The position numbers and the translations under genes were made by a program. From positions 56,357 through 120,356 of the forward strand of contig NZ_PJII01000014.1 in assembly GCF_002929215.1 (NCBI RefSeq): a stretch of DNA of 64,000 nt. The letters run 5' to 3'. A model generated the notes under the pieces. It did not search any database, was not told the origin of the DNA, and saw only the letters and a list, made by a program, of their open reading frames with translations. Source of the DNA: Arthrobacter sp. ZGTC412. GTDB lineage: Bacteria > Actinomycetota > Actinomycetes > Actinomycetales > Micrococcaceae. Positions 24,559 to 32,675 of the stretch are shown here, in pieces (the first letter of the stretch is position 1; each line of letters starts with the position of its first letter).

Positions 24559-25311
24559 TTACTGCTCGAGGTCGGACTGCTGGTCGGCAGAGGCGTTGGC
24601 TTCGCCCTCGATGTTCTGGGTAATGATGGCGTCCTGCTCGGCCACGGCGTAGGCCTGGCTGTCGATGGAGCCGATGTTCGCCGCCACAGCGGCGTCGATT
24701 GGTGCAGCGACGTTCGCATTGGCCGCCACTGCGCCGTTGATCGGGGCGGCGATGTCCGCGTCGGCGGCGAGGTCCACGTTGACGTTGAGCAGGTCCCCGT
24801 CCAGCGCAGTGGCGGGGTCAGTGGGCAGCGCGCCGACATCGGGCAGGGCGCCGCCCAGGCCTTCCTCGGGGACGATGCCCCCGGTGGACGTTCCGTCGGG
24901 GAGGAGGCTGCCGGCGTCGGCCGTGGTGCCGGTGGCGTCCGCTTCGGTGCCAGTGGGGGTGGTGCCGCCGTCGTCAACGGTGCCGCTGCCTTGGTTGATG
25001 GTGCTGTCCTGGGTGGATTCCGCGTTCGCGTCGGCCACAATGCCCTGTTCGATCATGACGCCCTGGTCCGCGAGGGCCTGTGCGTCGGAACCGTGGGAGA
25101 GAATGTTGGCGGAGGCTGCGGCGTCGATCGGGGCGGCGACGTTGGCGTTGGCGGCCACCGCGAGGTCGATGGGTGCCGCCGCATCGATGCCCAGGTCCAG
25201 ATCCGCATTCAGGTCAAGGACAGAGGCAACTTCCTTGTCCGGCAGAGCCGTTGCCTGCTCCGCAATCAGTTCATCGTCGGTCAGGGGACGCATTTCCTGT
25301 TCCATGCTCAC
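24559..25311 (-). CDS. Duplicated Ala/Asp/Asn-rich polypeptide, candidate protease substrate
   Basis: A 250-residue very acidic protein without signal peptide or membrane segment. The N-terminus (1-30, LTDDELIAEQATALPDKEV) looks leader-like. Two related modules follow, about 31-104 and 174-248, each with AAPIxxAVAANANVAAPIDAA and an xxQxxxIxQ-type end. A Thr/Gly/Asp-rich spacer separates them. GTG 25311 was chosen because GGAGG lies five bases before it. An ATG two codons later is possible. It is the first gene of an operon whose second gene is an RRE-like M50 protease, so a processed precursor or exported polymer is inferred. I do not know a characterised homologue. A palindromic element lies 58-75 bases upstream. 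Confidence 0.75.
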   Translation of the reverse strand: MSMEQEMRPLTDDELIAEQATALPDKEVASVLDLNADLDLGIDAAAPIDLAVAANANVAAPIDAAASANILSHGSDAQALADQGVMIEQGIVADANAESTQDSTINQGSGTVDDGGTTPTGTEADATGTTADAGSLLPDGTSTGGIVPEEGLGGALPDVGALPTDPATALDGDLLNVNVDLAADADIAAPINGAVAANANVAAPIDAAVAANIGSIDSQAYAVAEQDAIITQNIEGEANASADQQSDLEQ

Positions 25312-25585
25312 GCAAACCTCCAGTGTGGCGCGGGTTGTCTACCCCCAGTGGGCAGCCCGGCGCCACACAATAGTAAGCATGATTATGTTTTGTTGAAATC
25401 GGTATCGAGGCTGTTCAGTCCTCCGTGGCGTGTTCTGCGCCGGGTTCAACGGAAGTCGCGACGCCGTCCTTTGTGGCACTCGGGTTGGCGTGGACGATCG
25501 TGGTGATCTGCTGTAGGCATGATCAGCTTTTTTGGATACAGGCGGCGCGTGCGTCTGACCTCCGGCGACGGAGCAACCAGTGGAG
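25312..25585. other. Intergenic region upstream of the M50 operon
   Basis: These 274 bases separate two minus-strand genes. Apart from the palindromic element and a GCGCGGGTTG...CCCGGCGCC partial hairpin near 25330-25365, nothing coding is supported. Short frames here have no ribosome site or family resemblance. Confidence 0.5.
25369..25386. promoter_or_regulatory. AAGCATGCTTAsTATT-type element before the M50 operon
   Basis: On the minus strand ATAATCATGCTTACTATT lies 58 bases before the GTG start at 25311. The half CATGCTTACTATT matches the elements at 12703, 47916 and 52633, while the other half is degenerate. TACTAT could double as a -10 box. It is a probable control site of the four-gene operon. 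Confidence 0.5.
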
Positions 25586-27823
25586 CTATTTCAGGCCGGC
25601 GCCGGGGAGCAGCGCAGTGGCACCAAGGGAATCGGCGATGAAGGCGTAGTCCCACGCCCTTTCGCGCCACTGGACGTAGCGGCCGGACGCGCCGCCGTGG
25701 CCACCGTCCATCTCGATCTTCATCACCACGGGCTCGGATCCCGTGGTCCTGTTCCGCAGTTCCTGCACCCACTTTGCCGGCTCCACGTAAAGCACGCGGG
25801 TGTCGTTGAAGGACGTCACGGCGGCGATCTTAGGGTACGACGCCGGGCGCACGTTCTCGTAGGGGGAGTACGACTTCATGTAGGCGTAGACCTCGGGGTC
25901 CGTGATGGGGTTGCCCCATTCCTCCCATTCGAGGGCGGAGAGCGGCAGTTCCGGGTCCAGGATGGTGGTGAGGGCATCCACGAAGGGCACCTGGGCCACG
26001 ATCGCGGCGTACTTCTCGGGAGCAATGTTGGCCACGGCGCCCATCAGCAGTCCGCCGGCCGAGCCGCCCAGGGCTGCAATCCGCGACGGATCCACCCAGC
26101 CCGAGTCCGCCAGCCAGTCTGTGGCATCCACGAAGTCGGTGAAGGTGTTCTTTTTGGTGAGCTTCTTGCCGTTCTCGTACCAGTGCCGGCCCAGCTCGCC
26201 GCCGCCGCGGATGTGGGCGATCACAAACACCACGCCGCGGTCCAGCAGGGACAGTCGCGCGATGCCAAAGCCGGGGTCCATGCTCAGCTCATAGGAGCCG
26301 TACCCGTACACCAGGCCCGCCGCCGTCGAATCCTGCTTGACCGTCTTGTGGCGCAGCACGGAGAGCGGGATCCGGGTGCCGTCGCTGGCCTCCGCCCATT
26401 CGCGGGTGGCCACGTAGTCATTGCCGTCGTAGCCGCCCAGGACCGGGCTTTCCTTCCGGAGCAGCAATTCGCCGGCGGGGTTCTCAGTAGTGGGCAGCAC
26501 AAAGTCATAAACGCGGGACGGCGTGAAGTAGGACGTGTAGCCGAGCCGGATCACCGGAGCCTCGTAATCCGAGCCGCCAACTCCGGCGGTGTAGAGCTCC
26601 TCATCGAACGCGGGCTCTACCGGTGCCTTCTGGGCGGCAGTGCCCAGGCCTTCCAACCCGACGACCTGGACCCGCTCAATGGTGTCCTTCCGAATGGACA
26701 CGACGAGGTGCGTGGAGGTGACGCCGGCACCGTTGACGCGGACGTCGTCGGAATGCTCGACGGCGGTGTCCCAGCGCTGGGCGGCGAGCGGCTTGCGAAG
26801 CTCCGCCCAGTCCGTCAGGGAGACCTTCGAGTTGACGGCGCCGCGGTTGTGCGTGAGCAGGATGCGTTCCGTCTTTACGCCGTCCGGGCCGGGCAGCAGG
26901 AACGGTTCGGCCTCGTAGAGCACGCGCTCGTCCCGGGAAATCACGGTAGTGAGCTCCTGGGCGGGGTCATCGAACCGGAGCAGGCGGGTCTCGCTGTACT
27001 CGGAGCAGCCGATGCCCAGCACGAGGTAGCGCCGGTCAGCGGAGAGCTCGAAGCCCAGCCACATGGCGACGTCGTCCTCCTGGTAGATCACCACGTCCTC
27101 GGCGACCGGCGCGCCCAAGGTGTGGGCCTTCACCTGGTAAGGGCGCCAGGAGTCATCCACCACTGTGTAGAAGATCCGCGTGCCGTCCGGGGAGAAGGAG
27201 ACGCCGTAAAAGACGTTCTCGATGATGTCCGGCAACAGCTCGCCGGTCCGGAGGTCCTTGATGCGCAGGGTAAAACGCTCATCGCCGGCGTTGTCCACTG
27301 CGTAGGCGTACAGGTTGCCATCCACCGTTACAGCGGTCCCGCCAACCGAAAAGAACGGCTTCCCTTCGGCTTCGACGTTGCCGTCCAGCAGGATCTCCTC
27401 GCCCGGAATCCCGACGCCGGGCTCCACAGCCGGGGGAGTCCAGTCCGCCACGGGGTTGCCGCTGTTTTGCGCGCGGACCCGGCACTGGATGCCGTACTCC
27501 TTGCCTTCCACCGAGCGGCTGAAGTACCACCAGCCGTCCTTCCGGTGGGGGACCGAGAGGTCGGTTTCCTGCGTGCGGCCCTTGATCTCCTGGAAGATGG
27601 CCTCGCGCAGCGGCTCCTGGTGCGCGGTAATAGCCTCCTGATAGGCGTTCTCAGCCTTCAGGTGCTCCACCACCTCGGTGGATTCCTTTTCCCGCAGCCA
27701 CTCGTAGTTGTCCACGAACGTGTCCCCGTGGTGAATGCGCTCGGAGGGGATCTTCTTGGCAACCGGGGGAGCGGGGGTGGAAGTCGCAGTGCTGGCGGAA
27801 TCCTGCAGCGGAGTCTGGGTCAT
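25586..27823 (-). CDS. S9 family oligopeptidase (oligopeptidase B-like)
   Basis: A 745-residue cytosolic serine peptidase. The N-terminal beta-propeller begins after IPSERIHHGDTFVDNYEWLR, the typical prolyl-oligopeptidase start. The C-terminal alpha/beta-hydrolase domain shows YGYGSYELSMDPGF, HIRGGGELGRHWYENGK, the nucleophile ALGGSAGGLLMG and a late His in EMDGGHGGASG. It cleaves short peptides after basic residues if it is a true oligopeptidase B. ATG 27823 lacks a Shine-Dalgarno sequence, but TATATT lies six bases upstream on the same strand, fitting leaderless transcription. A longer frame to 27892 is less plausible. It is probably monocistronic. Confidence 0.93.
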   Translation of the reverse strand: MTQTPLQDSASTATSTPAPPVAKKIPSERIHHGDTFVDNYEWLREKESTEVVEHLKAENAYQEAITAHQEPLREAIFQEIKGRTQETDLSVPHRKDGWWYFSRSVEGKEYGIQCRVRAQNSGNPVADWTPPAVEPGVGIPGEEILLDGNVEAEGKPFFSVGGTAVTVDGNLYAYAVDNAGDERFTLRIKDLRTGELLPDIIENVFYGVSFSPDGTRIFYTVVDDSWRPYQVKAHTLGAPVAEDVVIYQEDDVAMWLGFELSADRRYLVLGIGCSEYSETRLLRFDDPAQELTTVISRDERVLYEAEPFLLPGPDGVKTERILLTHNRGAVNSKVSLTDWAELRKPLAAQRWDTAVEHSDDVRVNGAGVTSTHLVVSIRKDTIERVQVVGLEGLGTAAQKAPVEPAFDEELYTAGVGGSDYEAPVIRLGYTSYFTPSRVYDFVLPTTENPAGELLLRKESPVLGGYDGNDYVATREWAEASDGTRIPLSVLRHKTVKQDSTAAGLVYGYGSYELSMDPGFGIARLSLLDRGVVFVIAHIRGGGELGRHWYENGKKLTKKNTFTDFVDATDWLADSGWVDPSRIAALGGSAGGLLMGAVANIAPEKYAAIVAQVPFVDALTTILDPELPLSALEWEEWGNPITDPEVYAYMKSYSPYENVRPASYPKIAAVTSFNDTRVLYVEPAKWVQELRNRTTGSEPVVMKIEMDGGHGGASGRYVQWRERAWDYAFIADSLGATALLPGAGLK

Positions 27824-27910
27824 GGGTTCAATATATCGACCCGCCCTGACAATAGAGCGGCCGTTCGCTACCGGACGAGAACCCTCATCCAACCCAGCCC
27901 CCCAACACCC

Positions 27911-27958
27911 GACGCTCGATCACCTTCCGCAGAAAATTCGGACGATGCCCTATCGGAT
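27911..27958 (+). repeat. Degenerate copy of the 32-bp repeat family
   Basis: GACGCTCGATCACCTTCCGC (27911-27930) is followed about 33 bases later by ATGCCCTATCGG. These match units of the element at 34667 and 60106 with a few changes. The copy lies in the 272-bp gap between the divergent S9 peptidase and the Pro-rich small gene. Otherwise that gap shows no gene. Confidence 0.6.
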
Positions 27959-28095
27959 GTGGTCCCCTTGGAGCCGCTTTGGGGACTAAACCTGATAACG
28001 CATTGGGGGGAGGGGGGATGCCCTAGTAGGGTTCAGGCGGCAGGCGTATCCTGTTCACGCTAAGGCACATCCGCCCAGCGTGAGAGGGGAAGTTT

Positions 28096-28275
28096 ATGAC
28101 CATCCCGCCAGTGCACGAGCCCGAGCCGTTCCCGCCGGAGCCAGGCCCAACCCCTGATCCAGGCCACCCTGGTCCGCCGTCGCCCAACCCGTTCCCGGTG
28201 CCGGAGCCACCCGGGCCACTGCCCGTGCCGGATCCGGGTCCTGCGCCGCTTCGTCCCGACCCAACCCGAAGCTAG
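28096..28275 (+). CDS. 59-residue proline-rich protein
   Basis: ATG 28096 follows GAGAGGGGAAGTTT and opens a 59-codon frame ending at TAG 28275. About 40 percent of residues are Pro, in PEPxPxP-like runs (VHEPEPFPPEPGPTPDPG near the start, FPVPEPPGPLPVPDPGPA later). There is no signal peptide or membrane segment. The good ribosome site and the terminator immediately downstream support a real gene. The function is unknown. Confidence 0.65.
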   Translation: MTIPPVHEPEPFPPEPGPTPDPGHPGPPSPNPFPVPEPPGPLPVPDPGPAPLRPDPTRS

Positions 28276-28293
28276 GACAGCAGTAACGCGCTG

Positions 28294-28324
28294 AAGGGGC
28301 CTTTGCATACCGTGCGGGCCCCTT
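28294..28324. terminator. Terminator after the Pro-rich gene
   Basis: AAGGGGCC (28294-28301) and GGCCCCTT (28317-28324) pair perfectly across a 15-base loop, 18 bases after the stop. It isolates the small gene from hsp20. Confidence 0.65.
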
Positions 28325-28475
28325 ATGCGTGCCTTCCGCCAACAAAAAACCGGGAAAAAATTCTTCCAAAACCGCTTGCAGACCTACGTGGCCAGTGCTA
28401 AAAAATCTATATCAGCCAATACAGATCGGCTGGTACCAAAACAGTGTTGGACCGTCTCCTACGAGGAGGGAAGCC

Positions 28476-28898
28476 ATGTTGATGCGAACCGATCCGTTCC
28501 GCGAGCTGGACAGGCTGGCCCAGCAGGTCCTCGGCACGGCAGCGCGTCCGGCAGCGATGCCAATGGACGCCTGGCGTGAAGGCCAGGACTTTGTAGTCGC
28601 CTTTGATCTGCCCGGTGTTTCAGCGGACTCAGTGGATCTCGATGTTGAACGGAATGTCCTTACGGTGCGGGCAGAACGCCCGGAACCTGCAGGCAAGGAC
28701 ACCGAGTTGATCGCGTCCGAGCGGCCGCGCGGCGTGTTCAGCCGCCAACTGATCCTCGGGGACACCCTGGACACCGACAATGTGAAGGCGTCCTACGACG
28801 CCGGTGTTCTGACCCTGCGGATTCCTGTCGCTGAAAAGGCCAAGCCGCGTAAGATTGAGGTTGAGACGAAGGGGGCAAAGCACGAGATTTCTGCTTAG
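28476..28898 (+). CDS. Hsp20/alpha-crystallin small heat-shock protein
   Basis: A 140-residue chaperone that holds unfolding proteins in the cytoplasm. The start [20 protein letters not shown] is typical of actinobacterial Hsp18/20. The alpha-crystallin domain (about 35-130) has [35 protein letters not shown] and the C-terminal signature [15 protein letters not shown] 28476 follows GAGGAGGGAAG. The upstream region from 28380 is AT-rich (CTAAAAAATCTATAT), likely the promoter. I saw no clear HAIR or CIRCE operator. A TTCG-capped terminator follows. Confidence 0.95.
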   Translation: MLMRTDPFRELDRLAQQVLGTAARPAAMPMDAWREGQDFVVAFDLPGVSADSVDLDVERNVLTVRAERPEPAGKDTELIASERPRGVFSRQLILGDTLDTDNVKASYDAGVLTLRIPVAEKAKPRKIEVETKGAKHEISA

Positions 28899-29020
28899 TC
28901 CCCAGCAGGATCGGGATGTCGGGTAATGATTGTTGACTGCCTCTTGGGCGGATAGCTATTCTCAGCACGCCACAGCGCTTAACGCGCATTGGCAGGGTAG
29001 ACCTGCACTTCCCGATACGG

Positions 29021-29046
29021 TGGTCCCCGGCTTCGGCCGGGGGCCA
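29021..29046. terminator. TTCG-loop hairpin between hsp20 and the NAD(P)HX dehydratase gene
   Basis: An 11-bp stem (TGGTCCCCGGC / GCCGGGGGCCA with one T.G pair) is closed by a TTCG tetraloop. It lies between convergent genes, so it can terminate both. Confidence 0.8.
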
Positions 29047-29079
29047 TCCCATGCCTGGGCTCCAAGGGCCCCGTGTGGT

Positions 29080-30033
29080 TTAGGTGTTCAGCTCCAGCAT
29101 CAGGGCCGGCAGTTCATCGGCCAGTTCGCGGGCAAGGAACCCGAGGGGGCCCAACCTGCTGGCAAGCCGGTCGGCCGCTGCCGCGTGGAGGTGGGTCCCC
29201 CAGCATGCGGCCTGCGCGCTGGTGGTTCCCCGGGCGCGAAGGCCGGCGATTGCCCCGGCCAGGACGTCCCCGCTGCCGGAGGTTCCCAGCCCGCCGTAGC
29301 CGGTGGTCATTTTCCAGAGTTCCGATTCCTCCGGCGCGTCCCCGCCGGAGGGCCGCGCGATGAAGCCCTGGCAGCTCACCACAGCCTGGAACTTGTCGGC
29401 GATCTCGGCAATATCCGCCGCCAGATCCTCCACGTCGCGCTCCAGCAGGACAGCTGCCTCCATGGGGTTCGGTGTGAGGATCAGCCGCCCCTTCCACGGC
29501 TCCAGCTGGTCCGCCACCTTCACCAGGCCGCCCAGGGCATAGGCATCAAGTACGACGACGGGACCATCGCCCGGATTATCGTCACCGGAGCCTGGGTCAC
29601 CAGAACCGGACTCCCGCTCCAGCAGTGCCCGCAGCAGCTCCTCGGCGAGGTCCAGATCGTCGAGCCCGGGGCCCACCAGGATCGCATCAGCACGGTCGAG
29701 GTATGAGGAAATCCGGTCCAGGCCCTCGCCCGTCACCGACCCCTCGGCCGTTTCGGGCAGCCCCATGGCCCCGCATTCGGGCAGCGCAACACCCAGCTGC
29801 ATCGCGACAGACTCCGCCACGGCAAGCGTGAGCTTTCCGGCGCCGGCCCGCAACGCAGCGGTACCGGCCAGCAGTGCCGCGCCGGGCGTGGCGCGCGCCC
29901 CACCTATCACCAGCACCGAGCCGCGCGAGTACTTGTCCGCGCCGGGGGCCGGCAGCGGCCAGTCGCGCAACAGCGACGGCGTCACAAGGGTCGGGGAAGC
30001 AGCGGCAGTTACGGAATCACTTTGGGTGGACAC
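29080..30033 (-). CDS. nnrD: ADP-dependent NAD(P)H-hydrate dehydratase
   Basis: A 317-residue ribokinase-fold enzyme that repairs hydrated NADH/NADPH using ADP or ATP. Seen: GSVLVIGGARATPGAALLAG near the N-terminus, VLDAYALGGL, LTPNPMEAAVL and the phosphate-binding GYGGLGTSGSGDVLAGAIAG. Only the dehydratase domain is present, not the fused epimerase. The GTG at 30033 is preferred because AGGAG lies six bases before it. ATGs at 30039 and 30048 are too close to or overlap that site. It overlaps the 3' end of the preceding phosphatase gene by 17 bases, so the two are co-transcribed. An Asp/Gly-rich insert (SGSGDPGSGDDNPGDG) sits mid-protein. Confidence 0.93.
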   Translation of the reverse strand: MSTQSDSVTAAASPTLVTPSLLRDWPLPAPGADKYSRGSVLVIGGARATPGAALLAGTAALRAGAGKLTLAVAESVAMQLGVALPECGAMGLPETAEGSVTGEGLDRISSYLDRADAILVGPGLDDLDLAEELLRALLERESGSGDPGSGDDNPGDGPVVVLDAYALGGLVKVADQLEPWKGRLILTPNPMEAAVLLERDVEDLAADIAEIADKFQAVVSCQGFIARPSGGDAPEESELWKMTTGYGGLGTSGSGDVLAGAIAGLRARGTTSAQAACWGTHLHAAAADRLASRLGPLGFLARELADELPALMLELNT

Positions 30034-30793
30034 TGGCATCTCCTGCATGTTCGGTGACCGTTACACCCTGCTCGGTGAGGTGGTCTGCCACGTTGAAGCT
30101 TTCCAGGGTCCACGGCCCCTCGCCGGACGGCCGCACGTAACGGGTCAGGGAGGCGTTAAGGACCGACGTGCTCGCTGCGAGGTCCAGGAGCTCCCGCTCG
30201 GTCATGCCCTCCAACACGTAGCGGAACAGCAGGATCACGGCGTCGTGGCAGACCAGCATCACCCGGTGCCCGGTGCTGAGGTTGTTAAGTTCATCCAGGA
30301 CGGATCGCAGCCGCAGTGCCACGTCAGCCCACGATTCGCCGCCCGGGGGCCGGTAGTACATCTTGCCCAGCCACTCGCGGCGCTCGGCCTCTTCCGGGAA
30401 GCGGTTTTCAACACCGCGGCGCGTCAACCTGTCCAGGATGCCGAGTTCCCGGTCGCGCAGGCGTTCATCGGTCCGCACCTTGACCGGCCAGCCTGCCGCC
30501 TCAGTGGCGATCTCGGCCGTCTGGCGGGCGCGGGCGTAAGGCGAGGAAACCACGGCGTCCGGCCGGAGGTTCTCGGCGATCCGTGCCAGTGCGGCGCCCA
30601 AAGCCTTTGCCTGGTCCTGCCCGGTCCCGGACAAGTTCACGTCCGCATCCCGGGCCGGTACCTCGATGACCTCAGCCCCTGCCAGCCGCGCATCCGTGGC
30701 CGCCACGTTGCCTTCGCTCTCACCGTGGCGGATCAGGATCAGCTCCACCGCCCCGGCTTCCTGGACAGCCTCTGTCAGTCCGTCCTCTTTCAC
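30017..30793 (-). CDS. Histidine phosphatase (phosphoglycerate mutase-like)
   Basis: A 258-residue cytosolic phosphatase of the branch 1 histidine phosphatase superfamily. Catalytic ELILIRHGESEGN is near residue 20, the second Arg is in VSSPYARARQTAEIA, and the second His in VMLVCHDAVILL. A DRELGILDRLTRRG segment gives the acid residue. GTG 30793 starts the frame. The substrate (sugar phosphate, phosphoprotein or nucleotide) cannot be told. It is the first gene of a two-gene unit with nnrD. Confidence 0.9.
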   Translation of the reverse strand: MKEDGLTEAVQEAGAVELILIRHGESEGNVAATDARLAGAEVIEVPARDADVNLSGTGQDQAKALGAALARIAENLRPDAVVSSPYARARQTAEIATEAAGWPVKVRTDERLRDRELGILDRLTRRGVENRFPEEAERREWLGKMYYRPPGGESWADVALRLRSVLDELNNLSTGHRVMLVCHDAVILLFRYVLEGMTERELLDLAASTSVLNASLTRYVRPSGEGPWTLESFNVADHLTEQGVTVTEHAGDASVHPK

Positions 30794-30919
30794 AAAGAAT
30801 CACCCCGTCCGTGTGCCTTGCCGAATGCAGGAACATTACCAGCGGCGTACCCATGGCTAAGGGAAAATAAACGAGGAAAAGTAATCGGGCGACGGCGGGA
30901 GGCTCCCGGGAGCCAGCTC

Positions 30920-32596
30920 CTACCGCTCCGGCGTCAGCACCTTGGAGAACACCGTGGTGCCATTCGCGTTCCGGAGGCTGGCGGTGAAGCTGTTGTCCTC
31001 ACCCAGCTGGACGTGCCCGAAGAACTGGTTTTCGCCGTCGCGCGGTGATTCACCGGGGAAGCGCCCGGCCTTGGAGAAGACCACCTCGGGGCCAAACGTG
31101 CCGTCCATATCGTTGGGACCAAAGGAACCCGCAGCGATGGGCCCGGCCACGAATTCCCAGAACGGGTTGAAGTCGGTGAAGGCGGCGCGCTCGGGGGAGT
31201 AGTGGTGGGCGGCGCAGTAGTGCACATCGGCCGTCAGCCAGACCACGTTTTTAACCCGGTTGCGCTTGAACGCACTCAGTACCCCGGCGATCTCGAGCTC
31301 GCGCCCCAGCGGTGCACCGGCGTCGCGGTTTGCCAGGCTCTCCTGGTTCACGGCGCCGTCGGGCACGATGATGCCCAGCGGCAGGTCGGCGGCGATTACC
31401 TTCCACGTCGCCTTTGACATTGAAACCTCGCGGATGAGCCAGTCCACCTGCTCCTGGCCCAGGATGGACGTTGTGTAGGCTTCCTTGCCGTCGGTGTTCG
31501 GCGACTTGAACGTGCGCATGTCCAGGCAGAAGATGTCCAGCTGCGGCCCGCGGCTGATCTTCCGGTAGATGCGCGCTGGCTGGTACTGGCCGGCGTCGTC
31601 GAACGTCCCCGGCCGCCACAGCGCTGCCGACTCCGCGATCGGCATGTTCTCCTGCCACGCCTGCCGGCCGCGCGCCGCGAGGGTGTTGACGTCGCGGACG
31701 GTGTACCGGGGATCGTCCAGGATTTCGTTGGGGTACCAGTTGTTGGTGGTCTCGTGGTCGTCCCAATTGGCAATCACCGGGACGTCCGCGAACATGGCGC
31801 GCATGTTGGCGTCCAAGGAGTTGTACCGGTGCCTGCCGCGGAATTCAGTGAGGGTTTCGGCCACCTTCGACACCTCCTCAGTGACGAGGTTCCGCCACAC
31901 CTGCCCGTCCTTCTCCACCACGGTCTCTGCGAGTGGGCCGTCGGCGTACACGGTGTCGCCGGAGTGGATGAAGAAGTCCGGCCGGGTCTGGTGCATGGCC
32001 CGGTATCCGCGCATCCCGCCGATCTCCTCGTTGATGCCCCAGCCCTGCCCGGCCGTGTCGCCGGTCCATACAAAGCTTTGCGCGGACGACGCCGGCAGAC
32101 CACCTCTGGCGCTCGTGTTGCCGGTGCGGCCCTTGCCGTTGACCGTCCCGGTGTCGGGGGCCGTGCGGAAGGTGCCGCGGACCGCCTCGCCGGCCGCGCC
32201 GCCGTCGTCCTCGAAGCTGATCTCCAGCGCAAAGCGGGTGTTGGACGGCAGGTTCCCGGCGTGGATCTTCGCAGTGAAGTCGGAGGCCTGGGTGGCGCGC
32301 GGCCCGCGGAGGGTGCGTTCGAAGGAGCCGCGGCCGCGCAGCACCTCGCCGCCGTCGTCGACCGCCCGCAGCACCGCTGTCATGCGGCCCGCGCCCGAAG
32401 CGCGGGACCACAGCACGGCGGAGTCGGAGGTAACGTCGCCGGTGGCGAGGCCGCTGGGGAGGGTGAGCCGGTTGCGCACCAGTGGAATACCGGCAGGCTC
32501 GCGGCCGGCCGTGGCCTGCGCGGTTGCGGGTGTGGCGGCCAGCGCGGCCGCGAGGACGGATCCCTTGACGATGGTGCGGCGAGAAATGTCAGTCAT
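30920..32596 (-). CDS. phoD: Tat-exported alkaline phosphatase D
   Basis: A 558-residue secreted phosphodiesterase/phosphatase. The twin-arginine signal SRRTIVKGSVLAAALAATPA is at residues 4-23. A PhoD N-terminal domain follows (LTLPSGLATGDVTSDSAVLWSR, split: LPSGLATGDV and SDSAVLWSRA), then the metal-binding core with FIHSGDTVYADG, ANWDDHETTNNW, WLTADVHYCAAHHY. These are the Fe/Ca ligands of PhoD. It releases phosphate from phosphodiesters, possibly teichoic acids, outside the cell. ATG 32596 was chosen because the Tat signal starts there. A longer frame to 32773 is rejected. Confidence 0.93.
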   Translation of the reverse strand: MTDISRRTIVKGSVLAAALAATPATAQATAGREPAGIPLVRNRLTLPSGLATGDVTSDSAVLWSRASGAGRMTAVLRAVDDGGEVLRGRGSFERTLRGPRATQASDFTAKIHAGNLPSNTRFALEISFEDDGGAAGEAVRGTFRTAPDTGTVNGKGRTGNTSARGGLPASSAQSFVWTGDTAGQGWGINEEIGGMRGYRAMHQTRPDFFIHSGDTVYADGPLAETVVEKDGQVWRNLVTEEVSKVAETLTEFRGRHRYNSLDANMRAMFADVPVIANWDDHETTNNWYPNEILDDPRYTVRDVNTLAARGRQAWQENMPIAESAALWRPGTFDDAGQYQPARIYRKISRGPQLDIFCLDMRTFKSPNTDGKEAYTTSILGQEQVDWLIREVSMSKATWKVIAADLPLGIIVPDGAVNQESLANRDAGAPLGRELEIAGVLSAFKRNRVKNVVWLTADVHYCAAHHYSPERAAFTDFNPFWEFVAGPIAAGSFGPNDMDGTFGPEVVFSKAGRFPGESPRDGENQFFGHVQLGEDNSFTASLRNANGTTVFSKVLTPER

Positions 32597-32675
32597 GGTG
32601 CCAGCCTTCCGGCACCCGGCGCACGGACTGTTTCCCTGCGGTGAACGAAGGGTAAGCCCGGGCTGAACAGCGGGC

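Noticed and set aside
25580-28063. An 827-codon open frame on the plus strand
   Set aside because: It is antisense to the well-supported S9 oligopeptidase, with no family motif. Long antisense frames are common in GC-rich DNA where third positions are G or C.
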